Below are positions 15,554-24,342 of a DNA stretch of 64,000 nucleotides, piece after piece. Position numbers and translations under genes: made by a program. This DNA is from [Actinomadura] parvosata subsp. kistnae (lineage in GTDB: Bacteria > Actinomycetota > Actinomycetes > Streptosporangiales > Streptosporangiaceae): the NCBI RefSeq assembly GCF_900323885.1, contig NZ_OOHJ01000015.1:1075486-1139485 (forward strand), read 5' to 3'. Position 1 is the first letter of the stretch, and the number at the start of each line of letters is the position of its first letter. The notes beneath the pieces are model-generated. The model made no database searches. It was not told where the DNA came from and was given only the letters and a program-made list of their open reading frames with translations.

Positions 15554-15644
15554 GCCGATGACGCCTCGAAAGCTGCGGTCCTCACCCTTCCCAGTCTTAT
15601 TGGATTCTCCGTACAATTACTGGGCGAGGAGAGGAGTGCACGCG

Positions 15645-16634
15645 ATGACATCCGCACCGAGCTCTACCGCCGCAAGGGAACGTGACGAGCAGGTCGCGAG
15701 CCGCAGCGCGTACCGCGCGGTCATCGAACGCCTCTCGAAGGCGTCGGTGGACAAGCACTGGGAGCCGTACCGCGACATCCCGTGGGACGACCCCGAGTTC
15801 CAGGTGGACCAGACCGATCCGCGCTGGGAGCTGCCCGGGGTGGACCGGCTGGGCGGCCACCCCTGGTACCTCAGCCGCTCCCCCGAGGTACGCGCGCGGA
15901 TCGGCCTGTGGCGGGTGGCCACCGCCATGAAGATCGGGCTGCAGTTCGAGAACCTGCTCAAGCGCGGCCTGCTCAACTACGCCTACCGCCTGCCGAACGG
16001 CTCCCCCGAGTTCCGGTACGTCTACCACGAGACCACCGAAGAGGCGCATCACGGGATGATGTTCCAGGAGTTCGTGAACCGTACCGGGCTGCCCGTCCGC
16101 GGCATGCCGGGGCCGCTCTCGGTGATCGCCCAGGTGGCGCCCTGGATCCCGCTGATCTCGACCGAGCTGTTCTTCGTGTTCGTGCTCGGCGGCGAGGACC
16201 CGATCGACCACGTGCAGCGCCGGCTGCTCAAGGACGGCCGGGTGCACCACCCCTTAGAAGAGACGATCATGCGCATCCACATCGCGGAGGAGGCCAGGCA
16301 CATCTCCTTCGCCCGCCATTACCTGCGCAACCGGGTGCCGCGGATGCCCGCCTACCGCCGGCTCCTGCTCGGCATCGTCTCGCCGGTCATCCTCGGCGTC
16401 ATGGCCCGCATCATGCTCGCGCCGCCCGGGCCGATGATCCGCCGCTTCAGGATCCCCGCGAACGTGGTGGCCGAGGTCTACCTGCGCAACCCCGCCGCCC
16501 GGCAGGAGATCAGGGACTCGGTCGGCAAGACGCGCGAGCTGTGCGCCGAGATCGGGCTGATCAACCCGCTGACCCGGCGCGTCTGGCAGCTCATGGGGAT
16601 CTGGGAGGACGCCGCGCCGTCAGCACCTCGGTGA
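15645..16634 (+). CDS. AurF-type diiron oxygenase
   Basis: A 329-residue non-haem diiron protein of the AurF (p-aminobenzoate N-oxygenase) family. The ATG at 15645 lies behind a purine-rich GAGGAGAGGAG. Metal ligands are recognisable as Glu in LQFENLL (about 102), the ETTEEAHH cluster (about 129-136), Glu in STELFF (about 174), and HIAEEARH (about 212-219). Family members oxidise aromatic amines to nitro groups or hydroxylate other substrates; many actinomycete copies sit beside a TetR gene as here and have no known substrate. The 3' end overlaps the convergent methyltransferase gene by 44 bases. Confidence 0.87.
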   Translation: MTSAPSSTAARERDEQVASRSAYRAVIERLSKASVDKHWEPYRDIPWDDPEFQVDQTDPRWELPGVDRLGGHPWYLSRSPEVRARIGLWRVATAMKIGLQFENLLKRGLLNYAYRLPNGSPEFRYVYHETTEEAHHGMMFQEFVNRTGLPVRGMPGPLSVIAQVAPWIPLISTELFFVFVLGGEDPIDHVQRRLLKDGRVHHPLEETIMRIHIAEEARHISFARHYLRNRVPRMPAYRRLLLGIVSPVILGVMARIMLAPPGPMIRRFRIPANVVAEVYLRNPAARQEIRDSVGKTRELCAEIGLINPLTRRVWQLMGIWEDAAPSAPR

Positions 16635-17373
16635 CCGTCACCCGCTCCCACCGGCCCGACGGGTTGGCCGCGAGCAGCGCCCGCCTGACCGCCTCGACGA
16701 ACGCCTCCTTGCGCGCCCCGAGGCGCGCCGGGGCCGAGTACGAGTACGACAGCTGCAGGCCGATCACCGCGTCGAGGTCGTAGGGCAGGTGCTCCTCGTA
16801 GTGCGCCCGGTCGAGGACGCTGAACGGCGAGGTCGCCAGCACCTCGTCGTGGTGCTCGCCGGTCGCCTGGAAGGAGCTGGAGGCGGTGAAGGTGTTCACC
16901 GCGAACTCGTCGCGCACCCGCCGCACGACCGGCTCCCAGGGCTCCTGAGGGTCCTCGCGGGTCGGGCCGACGAGCGCCACGACGCCGTGCGGCGGCAGCA
17001 GCTCGTCCAGCTCCGCCAGCACCGCCCGGCGGTCCATCCAGTGGAACGAGCGGCCCATGACCACGTGGTCGAACGGCGGCAGGTCCCGCAGGGTCGTCGA
17101 GTCGCCCTTGATCCAGCGGATGCCGCCGGCCTTGCCCGCCAGGCGCCGGCCCTCGGCGAGCATCTCCTCGTCGGGGTCCACGGCGAGCACCTGACGGACC
17201 CGCCGGGACAGCGGGATGGCGATCGTGCCCGGCCCGCAGCCGAGGTCGAGCACCGTGCTGTCCTGGCCGAACGTCATCGCCAGGTGCTCGATCGCCGGAT
17301 CGCCGTAGCGGGAGCGGTATTTGGCGTAGTACGGTGCCGCGCCGCCGAACAGGTCGTCCACGGATGCGACCAT
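16591..17373 (-). CDS. Class I SAM-dependent methyltransferase
   Basis: A 260-residue Rossmann-fold methyltransferase. The SAM-binding motif I is VLDLGCGPGTIAIPLS at about residues 41-56, motif II ends with AVDPDEEML, and GDSTTLRDLPPFDHVVMGRSFHWMD supplies the later strand with the HWMD signature of this subgroup. The C-terminal third is variable and presumably binds the acceptor. The substrate cannot be inferred. It is convergent with the AurF gene, overlapping it, and divergent from copC with 39 bases between starts, which must hold both promoters. Confidence 0.9.
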   Translation of the reverse strand: MVASVDDLFGGAAPYYAKYRSRYGDPAIEHLAMTFGQDSTVLDLGCGPGTIAIPLSRRVRQVLAVDPDEEMLAEGRRLAGKAGGIRWIKGDSTTLRDLPPFDHVVMGRSFHWMDRRAVLAELDELLPPHGVVALVGPTREDPQEPWEPVVRRVRDEFAVNTFTASSSFQATGEHHDEVLATSPFSVLDRAHYEEHLPYDLDAVIGLQLSYSYSAPARLGARKEAFVEAVRRALLAANPSGRWERVTVTEVLTARRPPRSP

Positions 17374-17412
17374 ATACGGGTCCGCAACGTGTTTTATGGA
17401 AGGTTCTGATCT

Positions 17413-18036
17413 GTGAGGCGGCTACTCACGGTCCTGCTGCTCGCGTTCACCGCCGTGGTCGCGGTGGGGGTCACGTACTCCCCCGCCCAGGCGCACAACG
17501 TACTGATCGGCAGCGACCCGAAGGACGGGGCCACGCTGGCGGCCTCGCCCTCGCAGGTGACGCTGGTGTTCGACCAGGCGGTGCGTCAGGGGTACGCGCA
17601 GGTGGGCGTGACGGGGGCCGACGGGTCCTCGTGGGCCGACGGAAGCGCCGTGGTGGCGGCCGAGCGGGTCAGCGTGAAGGTCAAGCCGCTGCCCGCCGGA
17701 GGGTCGTACGTGGTGGGCTACCGGATCCTGTCGTCCGACGGGCACCCCGTCACCGGGAAGATCACCTTCCGGCTGGCCGCCGACGCGTCCGGCGTCGCGG
17801 CCGGGGCGGCGGCGGGGGGCTCCAGCGCCGACGCCGCAGAGGCGGCCGCCAACGGCGGGGCCGGGATGGCCGTGGTGTGGATCGTGGGCGCGCTGCTCGT
17901 GCTGGCGGCCGGCACGGCGGTGGCCCTGCGCCGGGCCGCCCCCGCTGCGGCTCCGGCTTCGACTGCGGCTCCCGCTTCGGCTGCGGCGGACGGGAGCGTC
18001 GGCGCGGCGGGCCGCGGCGAGGGGACGGGCGCGTGA
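17413..18036 (+). CDS. copC: CopC-domain copper-binding exported protein
   Basis: A 207-residue exported protein starting with GTG. The signal peptide (MRRLLTVLLLAFTAVVAVGV) ends at ...PAQA, so the mature chain begins with His-Asn, the N-terminal copper ligand used by CopC proteins. A second ligand candidate is in ILSSDGHPVTGKITF. The CopC beta barrel spans about 28-125 and is followed by an Ala/Gly-rich linker, one C-terminal membrane helix (AVVWIVGALLVLAAGTAVAL) and an Ala/Pro tail. It is a membrane-tethered periplasmic-side copper chaperone. The stop overlaps the copD start by four bases. Confidence 0.92.
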   Translation: MRRLLTVLLLAFTAVVAVGVTYSPAQAHNVLIGSDPKDGATLAASPSQVTLVFDQAVRQGYAQVGVTGADGSSWADGSAVVAAERVSVKVKPLPAGGSYVVGYRILSSDGHPVTGKITFRLAADASGVAAGAAAGGSSADAAEAAANGGAGMAVVWIVGALLVLAAGTAVALRRAAPAAAPASTAAPASAAADGSVGAAGRGEGTGA

Positions 18037-19064
18037 CCGCCGTCGCTCCTCCCCTGGCCCGGCAGCGGGTCGGCGGGCGGCTCGTGGCGGGCGCGTTCGG
18101 CGTGTGCGCGGTCGTCGCGGCCGTGGCGGCCAGCTCGTTCACCGCTCAGGAGGCCGTGCCGGGCATCCCCATGCCCGGCCCCGTCGTGTCGGTGGGGCTC
18201 CCGATCGTCCGCGTGCTGCTCGACGTGGCTGCCGTGGCCGTGGTCGGGCTCAGCCTGCTGCCCAAGCTGCTCGGCTTCAAGATGCCGGAGCACACCGAGC
18301 CGGTCATGGTCAGGGTGCGGCCGCTGGCCGTGCTCGCCGCCTGGGCGTGGGCGATCTGCGCGCTGGTCACGATCGTCTTCCAGACCGCCGAGCTGAACCC
18401 GGGGGCCGTGCCGACGTTCGGGATGATCGCCTCTTACGTCGGGAACGTCGGCACCGGGCAGGGGCTGCTGTTCAGCGCGGCGTGCGCGCTGGCGGCGGCC
18501 GGGATCGGGCTCATGGCGGTGCGGTTCGGGGAGAAGGTTCCGGCCGAGCTGCGGATCATCGTGGCGCTGTTCGGGCTGCTGCCCATCCCCGTCACCGGGC
18601 ACGCGGTGAACTCCGTCTGGCACGACCCGATCATGATCTCGATGGAGATCCACGTCATGGGCGCGGCGGCCTGGACGGGCGGGCTGCTCGCCACCGTCGT
18701 CTTCCTCGCGCCGCACAGCAGCCTGCTGGCGGTCGTGCTGCCGAAGTTCTCCAGGATGGCGACCGTGTGCCTGCTCCTGGTCGCGCTGTCCGGGCTCGTC
18801 ACGGGGCTCGGCACGATGGCGCTCACGCCCGGCGTGACCCTGCCCGGCGCCATCGTGACCAGCCACTACGGGGTGCTGGTGATCGTCAAGACGGCGCTGG
18901 TGGCGCTGCTGGTGCCGCTGGCGGCGCACATCCGCTTCCGGCTGCTGCCCGTCATCCGGCGCGGCGGGGCCACCGCCCTGGCGAGCTGGGCGGTGGCCGA
19001 GGTGGGGATCATGGGGCTGGCGTACGGGGTCGCGGTCGCGATCACCCGCGCCTCGATCGCCTGA
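18033..19064 (+). CDS. copD: CopD-domain copper-transport membrane protein
   Basis: A 343-residue polytopic membrane protein with eight predicted helices of the CopD domain. The GTG at 18033 overlaps the copC stop (GTGA), so the two are translationally coupled. Typical features are the conserved His in TGHAVNSV and MEIHVMGAAAWTGGL, and TSHYGVLVIVKTALVALL near the C-terminus. CopC and CopD together import or handle copper across the membrane; whether this serves a cuproenzyme or tolerance is unclear. The longer frame from 17334 is an artefact of running through copC out of frame. Confidence 0.92.
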   Translation: MTAVAPPLARQRVGGRLVAGAFGVCAVVAAVAASSFTAQEAVPGIPMPGPVVSVGLPIVRVLLDVAAVAVVGLSLLPKLLGFKMPEHTEPVMVRVRPLAVLAAWAWAICALVTIVFQTAELNPGAVPTFGMIASYVGNVGTGQGLLFSAACALAAAGIGLMAVRFGEKVPAELRIIVALFGLLPIPVTGHAVNSVWHDPIMISMEIHVMGAAAWTGGLLATVVFLAPHSSLLAVVLPKFSRMATVCLLLVALSGLVTGLGTMALTPGVTLPGAIVTSHYGVLVIVKTALVALLVPLAAHIRFRLLPVIRRGGATALASWAVAEVGIMGLAYGVAVAITRASIA

Positions 19065-19070
19065 CCCTCT

Positions 19071-20279
19071 TTACGATGCGGCCGGGGCGACCACCGGGCG
19101 GGCCGTGGCCCCGGCCTCCCTCAGCTTGCGCTTGCCCGTGGCCCACTCGATGGCCAGCCAGGCGACGAGCAGGCCGAGCCCGGCCCACACCGCCGACGGC
19201 GTGGCCAGCGGGGGCGCTCCCAGGAGGCCCTCCTGGCCCTTGATGGCGCCGTACACGGAGCCCATGACCGCGCTCTGCACGACCAGCCCGCCGTACGCGC
19301 CCGCCGTCACCCCGGCCGCGCCGAGCACCGCGCGCACGACCGGCACCCGCACCAGGAACGCCAGGTCGACCAGCAGCCCGGCGACGACCATGAAGAACGG
19401 CACCGCCGACGGCGGGAAGCCGGTGAAGGTCAGCAGCGGCCAGGCCAGCGCCCTGAACCCCACGTACGAGGCCGCGACCAGCGTCGCCGTGCCGAACCTG
19501 CCGACCAGCCTCCTGGCCACGACCAGCACCGACAGCACCCCCACCACGGCGTAGACCGGGTACAGGTAGTCCGGCACGGGCAGCGTGAACCCGGCCATCA
19601 TCGTGCGATCGACCGGCCGCCCCATCTGGTCGGCCGCGAACTGGAGCAGGATCGGCTCGGCGTACGTCGCGCCGTTGTCCCACGCGCCGAGCGACAGGAT
19701 GCCGTACTCCTGGTGCTGCTCGGGGAAGTGCATGTTCTCCAGGAAGAACGCGAAGAACGCGCCCAGCACGACCACCCGCTCGCGTCCGGGAGGCGCGCCC
19801 ACGAACCAGCCGCGGATCACGCCCGCGATCATGAAGAACGTTCCAACGTAGAGCAGGATGTGCGACGGGCTCCACGAGGTGATGTCGAGCCCGTTGACGC
19901 GGTGGTTGATCAGGTCGAGCGGCACCGCCACGAGGAAGATGCCGGTGCCCCACTGGATCAGCCTGAGCGCGGCCTTGTCGACGCCGTAGCCGGTGTAACC
20001 GTGGATCACGGTCAGGGCGACGACGATCGCCGTACCGGCGGAGTTGAGCAGGTGCGGCGGGGCCAGGTCGTCACGCAGCCACTTGAAGTGCCACGAGACG
20101 TCCCACGCCGAGCCGAGCACCTTGAGCGTGAACGCCGCCAGCCAGCCGAAGTACAGCACCCTGAACAGGTCCTGCGGGGTCTCGCGGCCCGCCTCGCCGC
20201 GAGTCCAGTAGGGCAGGGCCCAGGCGGCGGCCCTCTTGAACGATGCTGGAAGCTTCACGGCAGAGCATCTTACGGTCAT
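19071..20279 (-). CDS. Polytopic membrane protein of unknown function next to CopCD
   Basis: A protein of about 402 residues with roughly ten membrane helices. ATG 20279 is taken as start; GTG 20258 is possible. Polar residues are concentrated near the helices in WDVSWHFKWLRDDLAPPHLLN, SPSHILLYVGTFFM and ENMHFPEQHQEYG. Such WD.SWH..RD...PPHLL motifs recur in uncharacterised bacterial membrane proteins, and the His/Asp cluster could bind a metal. It is convergent with copD (6 bases apart) and follows the P450 gene by 53 bases in the same direction. A role in copper handling is suggested only by location. Confidence 0.6.
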   Translation of the reverse strand: MTVRCSAVKLPASFKRAAAWALPYWTRGEAGRETPQDLFRVLYFGWLAAFTLKVLGSAWDVSWHFKWLRDDLAPPHLLNSAGTAIVVALTVIHGYTGYGVDKAALRLIQWGTGIFLVAVPLDLINHRVNGLDITSWSPSHILLYVGTFFMIAGVIRGWFVGAPPGRERVVVLGAFFAFFLENMHFPEQHQEYGILSLGAWDNGATYAEPILLQFAADQMGRPVDRTMMAGFTLPVPDYLYPVYAVVGVLSVLVVARRLVGRFGTATLVAASYVGFRALAWPLLTFTGFPPSAVPFFMVVAGLLVDLAFLVRVPVVRAVLGAAGVTAGAYGGLVVQSAVMGSVYGAIKGQEGLLGAPPLATPSAVWAGLGLLVAWLAIEWATGKRKLREAGATARPVVAPAAS

Positions 20280-20332
20280 CTGCCCCGTACGGCCCGATCG
20301 CGGGGGCACCACCCGGCCGAGGCCCATGCGGC

Positions 20333-21607
20333 TCAGGCCGGTCTGCGCAGGCGTACCGGCAGGTGCTTGAGGCCGTTCTGGAAGTTGGAGGTCAGGCGGC
20401 GCGGCGTGCCCGCGAGCTCGACCTCCCAGCTCAGCAGCTCCCTGAACAGGGAGCGGAACTGCGCGCGGGCCAGATGGGCGCCGAGGCAGAAGTGCGGGCC
20501 GAAGCCGAAGCTGACGTGGTCGTTCGGCTCGCGGGCGATGTCGAAACGGTCGGGGTCGGGGAAGACGGACGGGTCGCGGTTGGCGGAGGCATGGTAGACC
20601 ACCACCTTGTCGCCCGCCCGGATCTCGCGGCCGGCGAGCGTGAGGTCGCGGGTGGCCGTCCGCCTGAAGTGCATGACCGGCGGCCAGAAGCGCAACATCT
20701 CCTCGATCGCGGAGCCCAGCAGGGACGGGTCGGCGCGCAGGCGGGCCAGCTCGGCGGGGTGCCGGAGCAGGGTGAGCAGGCCGCCGGGGATGCCGTTGCG
20801 CAGGGTCTCGTTGCCGGCGACGGCGAACAGGAAGAACATGTTCTCGAACTCCGCCTCGGTCAGGCCGCCCTTGCGCATCGCCGCCATGACCGACTCGCCG
20901 TCCACCGGGGTCTCCCCCAGGGCGTGGGCGTAGGCGAACATGTCGGCCAGCGCGGCCCTCGACCGCGGGTTGACCCCCGGCCTCGGCTCCGGCCTGGCCG
21001 CCAGCGCCAGGCGGCCCATCGGGGTGAGGGCCTCGACGTCCGCCGTGGACAGGCCCGCGTAGTCGTCGTCCTGGTAGCCGATCACCCGCGACGCCCAGTC
21101 GTACAGCAGCCGCCTGTCCTGCTCCGGCACGCCCATCACGTGGGCCAGCGTCCACACCGGCAGGTCCGCGGCGACCTCCACGAAGTCGCACTCGCCCTCC
21201 TCGAACAGCGCCGCCGCCCGCTGCGCGATCGTCCGCTCCAGCGCCCGGACGGCGCGCGGCGTGAACGCCGCCGCCACGATCCTGCGCAGCCTGGAGTGGT
21301 CCGGTGGGTCCATGTTCAGCATCTGCACCTGGACGAAGCGCAGGTCGGCCGGGGTGTCGGGGTCGCGGATCTGGGTGGCGCCGAGGTGGGAGGAGAAGTC
21401 CTCCGGGGTGCGGAGGACGTGCTTGACGTCGGCATGCCTGAACACCGCCCAGAAACCCGGGCCTTCCTTCCAGGGGCCTATGGCGGGCTCGGGGATCCAG
21501 CAGACCGGAGAGGTCTCTCTCAGCTGCGAGAACAGGTCGTACGGGACGGCGCTGTCGTAGGTGGACGGGGTGAAGATCTCGACCGCGGGGCGGTGCGCCG
21601 GAGGCAT
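20333..21607 (-). CDS. Cytochrome P450
   Basis: A 424-residue soluble bacterial class I P450. Signature elements are the I-helix FAVAGNET (oxygen activation), the K-helix EEMLR (ExxR), the NRDPSVFPDPDRFD meander and the haem loop FGFGPHFCLGAHLAR with the Cys ligand. The overall pattern recalls CYP125/CYP124-like sterol or fatty-acid hydroxylases, but this is not enough for a substrate. It starts 36 bases after the HExxH peptide-hydroxylase gene in the same direction, without a visible terminator, so it may be co-transcribed with the RiPP genes. The start has only a weak GGGG ahead of it. Confidence 0.93.
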   Translation of the reverse strand: MPPAHRPAVEIFTPSTYDSAVPYDLFSQLRETSPVCWIPEPAIGPWKEGPGFWAVFRHADVKHVLRTPEDFSSHLGATQIRDPDTPADLRFVQVQMLNMDPPDHSRLRRIVAAAFTPRAVRALERTIAQRAAALFEEGECDFVEVAADLPVWTLAHVMGVPEQDRRLLYDWASRVIGYQDDDYAGLSTADVEALTPMGRLALAARPEPRPGVNPRSRAALADMFAYAHALGETPVDGESVMAAMRKGGLTEAEFENMFFLFAVAGNETLRNGIPGGLLTLLRHPAELARLRADPSLLGSAIEEMLRFWPPVMHFRRTATRDLTLAGREIRAGDKVVVYHASANRDPSVFPDPDRFDIAREPNDHVSFGFGPHFCLGAHLARAQFRSLFRELLSWEVELAGTPRRLTSNFQNGLKHLPVRLRRPA

Positions 21608-21643
21608 TTCCCCAGCATGCGCCGGGGCCGGTGGTGCGGCAAC

Positions 21644-22978
21644 TCATGCGGCGCCGTTGCGCTCCCGCCAGCGCGCCCGATGAAGCGCGGCGGCCCTGCG
21701 TGCTCTGGCCAGCGCTTCGGAGGGCACGCTCTGCTCGCACAGCTCCCGCAGGGTGCCGGCCAGGCCAGCGACGAAGCCGCGCCCCAGCGGCGTGAGATGC
21801 CCGCCTTCCGCCAGGAGCTGTACGGTCTCCATGGCCGCCTGCCGCCAGCGGGCGAACTCGGTGTGGGCCTTCAGAGCGGCGCGCGGGCTCGTCTCCGCGT
21901 GGCGCTGCCTGCTCCAGAACGCCGCAACGCCGGTGAAGGCGTACGTGCCGTGCAGCAGCCCCAGCGGCGGACGGGGGTCGTCCCGCCAGGGCGCGTAGTA
22001 CCGTGGGGGCGCGCTCTCGACCAGGGGGACCAGATCCATCAGCGCCGCGAGCTTCACATGCCGCACCTCGTGGGCGAGGGTCACCGCCATGATCACGGCA
22101 TCGGGCGGCCGGGAGAGCGCGACACAGCCGAACGCGGCACGTGTGGACGCACTGACCACACTGCGCCGGCGGGTGGCGAGCGGGACCAACATGGAGATCA
22201 GCTCGTCCACCTCCGTGCCCAACGCGTGGTGCCTTTCGGCCAGCAACTGCCTAGCCTCGACCGCGGTACGCTGCCACCGGGTCATCTCTGCCTCCGGCAG
22301 CCTGCCACGCTGCCGCGCCCCGGGCAGGAACCTGAACGGGTCGGTGTCGTCGATGCGTAGCCCGCGACCCAGCGGGAGCATGCGCACGCCCTCCCACCCG
22401 GAGAGGGACGACGAGAGGCGCACGGGCCGCGCACCGGTCGGCACCGTCACTCGCTCGCGGCCGACGGTGAACTCCACGCTCCCATCGCGGACACGCGCCC
22501 GTACAGGCGTTCCTTCGCCGGCGCCCTGGAAGATCGCGCGCCCCACCGAGGGCAGGCTCAGCGATGCGCCCTCCGTCCACATGCGGGCGGTCAACTCCAC
22601 GCCGCCCCGGACGGCCGCGCTGACCGCCAGGGCCGCCAGCCGCCGCGGTTGCGCCGCGCCGCACGCCTCCGGCGGATGGCCGTTCAGCAGGTGCCACAGC
22701 ACGCGCAGCGCCCACGCACCCACCGCCGGGTACCTGATCACGCTCTCCACGGCCGCGGGTGCCCGCTTCTGGACCTCGGTGAGCAGCACGTAGGCGTCAC
22801 TCACAGCGCTCGCCTGCGGATGCCCGCGGCGGCGTGTCTCCTCCAGCAGGGTTCTCAGCAGCAGCAGGTGCTTGCTGTACTGCGAACGTTGCAACAGGCT
22901 GAGGGCCTCGGTGTCGCTCTCGTCCCTGGAAAGGGCGTCGAACATCCGCGACGGCATGAGGTGGGCTGCCGGAGTCAT
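21644..22978 (-). CDS. HExxH-motif RiPP-modifying enzyme (2-oxoglutarate HExxH-type peptide hydroxylase family)
   Basis: A 444-residue protein of the mod_HExxH family found beside FxsB-type radical SAM enzymes. The motif is LAHEVRHVK with HEVRH at residues 303-307; a later Glu/His-rich part around 350-400 completes the site. Recent naming treats this family as 2-oxoglutarate/iron-dependent peptide beta-hydroxylases. The N-terminal 280 residues are helical with LLQRSQYSKHLLLLRTLLEE. Its ATG overlaps the stop of the radical SAM gene by four bases (ATGA), which indicates tight coupling. It probably acts on the same precursor peptide, encoded at 24343. Confidence 0.87.
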   Translation of the reverse strand: MTPAAHLMPSRMFDALSRDESDTEALSLLQRSQYSKHLLLLRTLLEETRRRGHPQASAVSDAYVLLTEVQKRAPAAVESVIRYPAVGAWALRVLWHLLNGHPPEACGAAQPRRLAALAVSAAVRGGVELTARMWTEGASLSLPSVGRAIFQGAGEGTPVRARVRDGSVEFTVGRERVTVPTGARPVRLSSSLSGWEGVRMLPLGRGLRIDDTDPFRFLPGARQRGRLPEAEMTRWQRTAVEARQLLAERHHALGTEVDELISMLVPLATRRRSVVSASTRAAFGCVALSRPPDAVIMAVTLAHEVRHVKLAALMDLVPLVESAPPRYYAPWRDDPRPPLGLLHGTYAFTGVAAFWSRQRHAETSPRAALKAHTEFARWRQAAMETVQLLAEGGHLTPLGRGFVAGLAGTLRELCEQSVPSEALARARRAAALHRARWRERNGAA

Positions 22979-24231
22979 CTCAGGCCCGCGCGCAGCGCCA
23001 CGACGTCACGAGCCACCCGTCGCCTGATGTGGCCGATCAGGAGGTAGAGGTCCGCGCAGTACACGGACGGGTTGGCGAACCCGCTGCCCCGCCGGTACCG
23101 GTGTGCGTACATCCCGCCGCCACAGACTCGCGCGATCGCGCAGGCCCTGCAGGTCTTCGACAACCCTTCGTAGCCGAGCTGGCCGCCCGCGACGACGGGC
23201 AGCCGCAGCGCGTCGTCGAAAGACGCGTCCACGACGTTCAGCCCCGTCGCGGCGGCGCCCTCGTAGGCAGATTTCAGCGCATCCGACCGCTCGATCGCCC
23301 CATCGGTCTCGACGACGACGATGCGGTCAGGTTCGAGCCCCAGCGATTCGGCGTGCGGGGTGCCGCCCAGCAGCCCGTTGATGATCTCCTCGAAAAGACG
23401 GATCCTGGTGAGCTTACGCGAAGCGTCGTACCAGTGGTCGAAGACGGCGATCAGCCACTTTCCGTAGGGACGGCGCGGCGAGCCTTCCTGCCTGAGCGGC
23501 GGCGGAGCCGACCAGTTACCGTGCGGCAGCAGGAAATCGACGGACGGCGGGGTGAAGGTCAGCAGCGCCTCGTAAGTGGCGATGGGATCACGACGGGGAT
23601 CGACCACGCACAGCAGTCCAGCGTACAGATGAGCGAAGGATCCGCCGGCGAGCCGGCGCAGTGCCCGGCTGATGGCGTCGTAACTGCCCCGTCCGCCGGC
23701 GTCCCGGCGGTGCGCGTCGTGCGCGGCGCGGTCACCGTCCAAGCTCACCCCCACCCGTACGTCGAGCTGGTCGAACAGTCGCAGATACGTCTCCGTCAGC
23801 CGGACGCCGTTGGTCTGGATCTGGATCCGCGCGGTGGCGCCTCCGGTCTCGCGGCGGACCGCCCGCACCACATGCGTGATCAGCTCGGGCCCTGCGAGCA
23901 GCGGCTCACCACCATGAAGCGTGACATTGACGCCGCTCAGGACATGGGTACGCACGTGCTCGCCGATGCGGCTCACCGCCTGTGAGGCGACGGTGGGCGA
24001 CATGACCCTGGGCCGCTCGCGCCAGCCCTGATCGGCCGACCGGTACATGTAGCAGTAGTCGCAGGACAGGTCGCATCTCGCGTGGATCTTCAGGATGAAG
24101 TCGTGGAAGGGAACCGGTCTCCACCCTCGGGCCAGCAAGGCCTCCATGTTCAGCGAATACGGCCATTCAAAAAGCGAATTGTGTGCCAGTGCATCCCGAT
24201 TGGTTGACACCTGCACCCCCACGTCACTCAT
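22975..24231 (-). CDS. fxsB: FxsB-type cyclophane-forming radical SAM/SPASM peptide maturase
   Basis: A 418-residue radical SAM enzyme. The 4Fe-4S site is CDLSCDYC with cysteines at 53, 57 and 60, followed by YMYRS. A GGEPLLAG SAM-contact motif and a SPASM domain near the C-terminus are present (Cys 361, 364, 370 and 392 within CRACAIARVCGGG and YCADLYLL). The N-terminal segment WRPVPFHDFILKIHARC is typical of FxsB. Experimentally studied FxsB-family enzymes crosslink an aromatic side chain to the residue two positions on, giving three-residue cyclophanes. It is the first gene of the minus-strand operon and diverges from the precursor gene. No clear ribosome binding site precedes the ATG. Confidence 0.92.
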   Translation of the reverse strand: MSDVGVQVSTNRDALAHNSLFEWPYSLNMEALLARGWRPVPFHDFILKIHARCDLSCDYCYMYRSADQGWRERPRVMSPTVASQAVSRIGEHVRTHVLSGVNVTLHGGEPLLAGPELITHVVRAVRRETGGATARIQIQTNGVRLTETYLRLFDQLDVRVGVSLDGDRAAHDAHRRDAGGRGSYDAISRALRRLAGGSFAHLYAGLLCVVDPRRDPIATYEALLTFTPPSVDFLLPHGNWSAPPPLRQEGSPRRPYGKWLIAVFDHWYDASRKLTRIRLFEEIINGLLGGTPHAESLGLEPDRIVVVETDGAIERSDALKSAYEGAAATGLNVVDASFDDALRLPVVAGGQLGYEGLSKTCRACAIARVCGGGMYAHRYRRGSGFANPSVYCADLYLLIGHIRRRVARDVVALRAGLR

Positions 24232-24342
24232 GTAGGAGTAAATGTTGTTGGATATAGTTCACGAAGGTCAAGACTGATCGTCGAGATTTGTGTACGATTA
24301 CCCTCCCAAGCCATGCGCTGCAGCCGGGACGGTGACGCCCGT

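Noticed and set aside
17334..19064. 576-codon frame starting before copC
   Set aside because: The first 230 codons overlap copC out of frame; the real copD start is the GTG at 18033 that overlaps the copC stop.
19071..21740. 889-codon frame joining the membrane protein with upstream sequence
   Set aside because: The upstream part is the P450 gene read in another frame. The membrane protein begins at about 20279.
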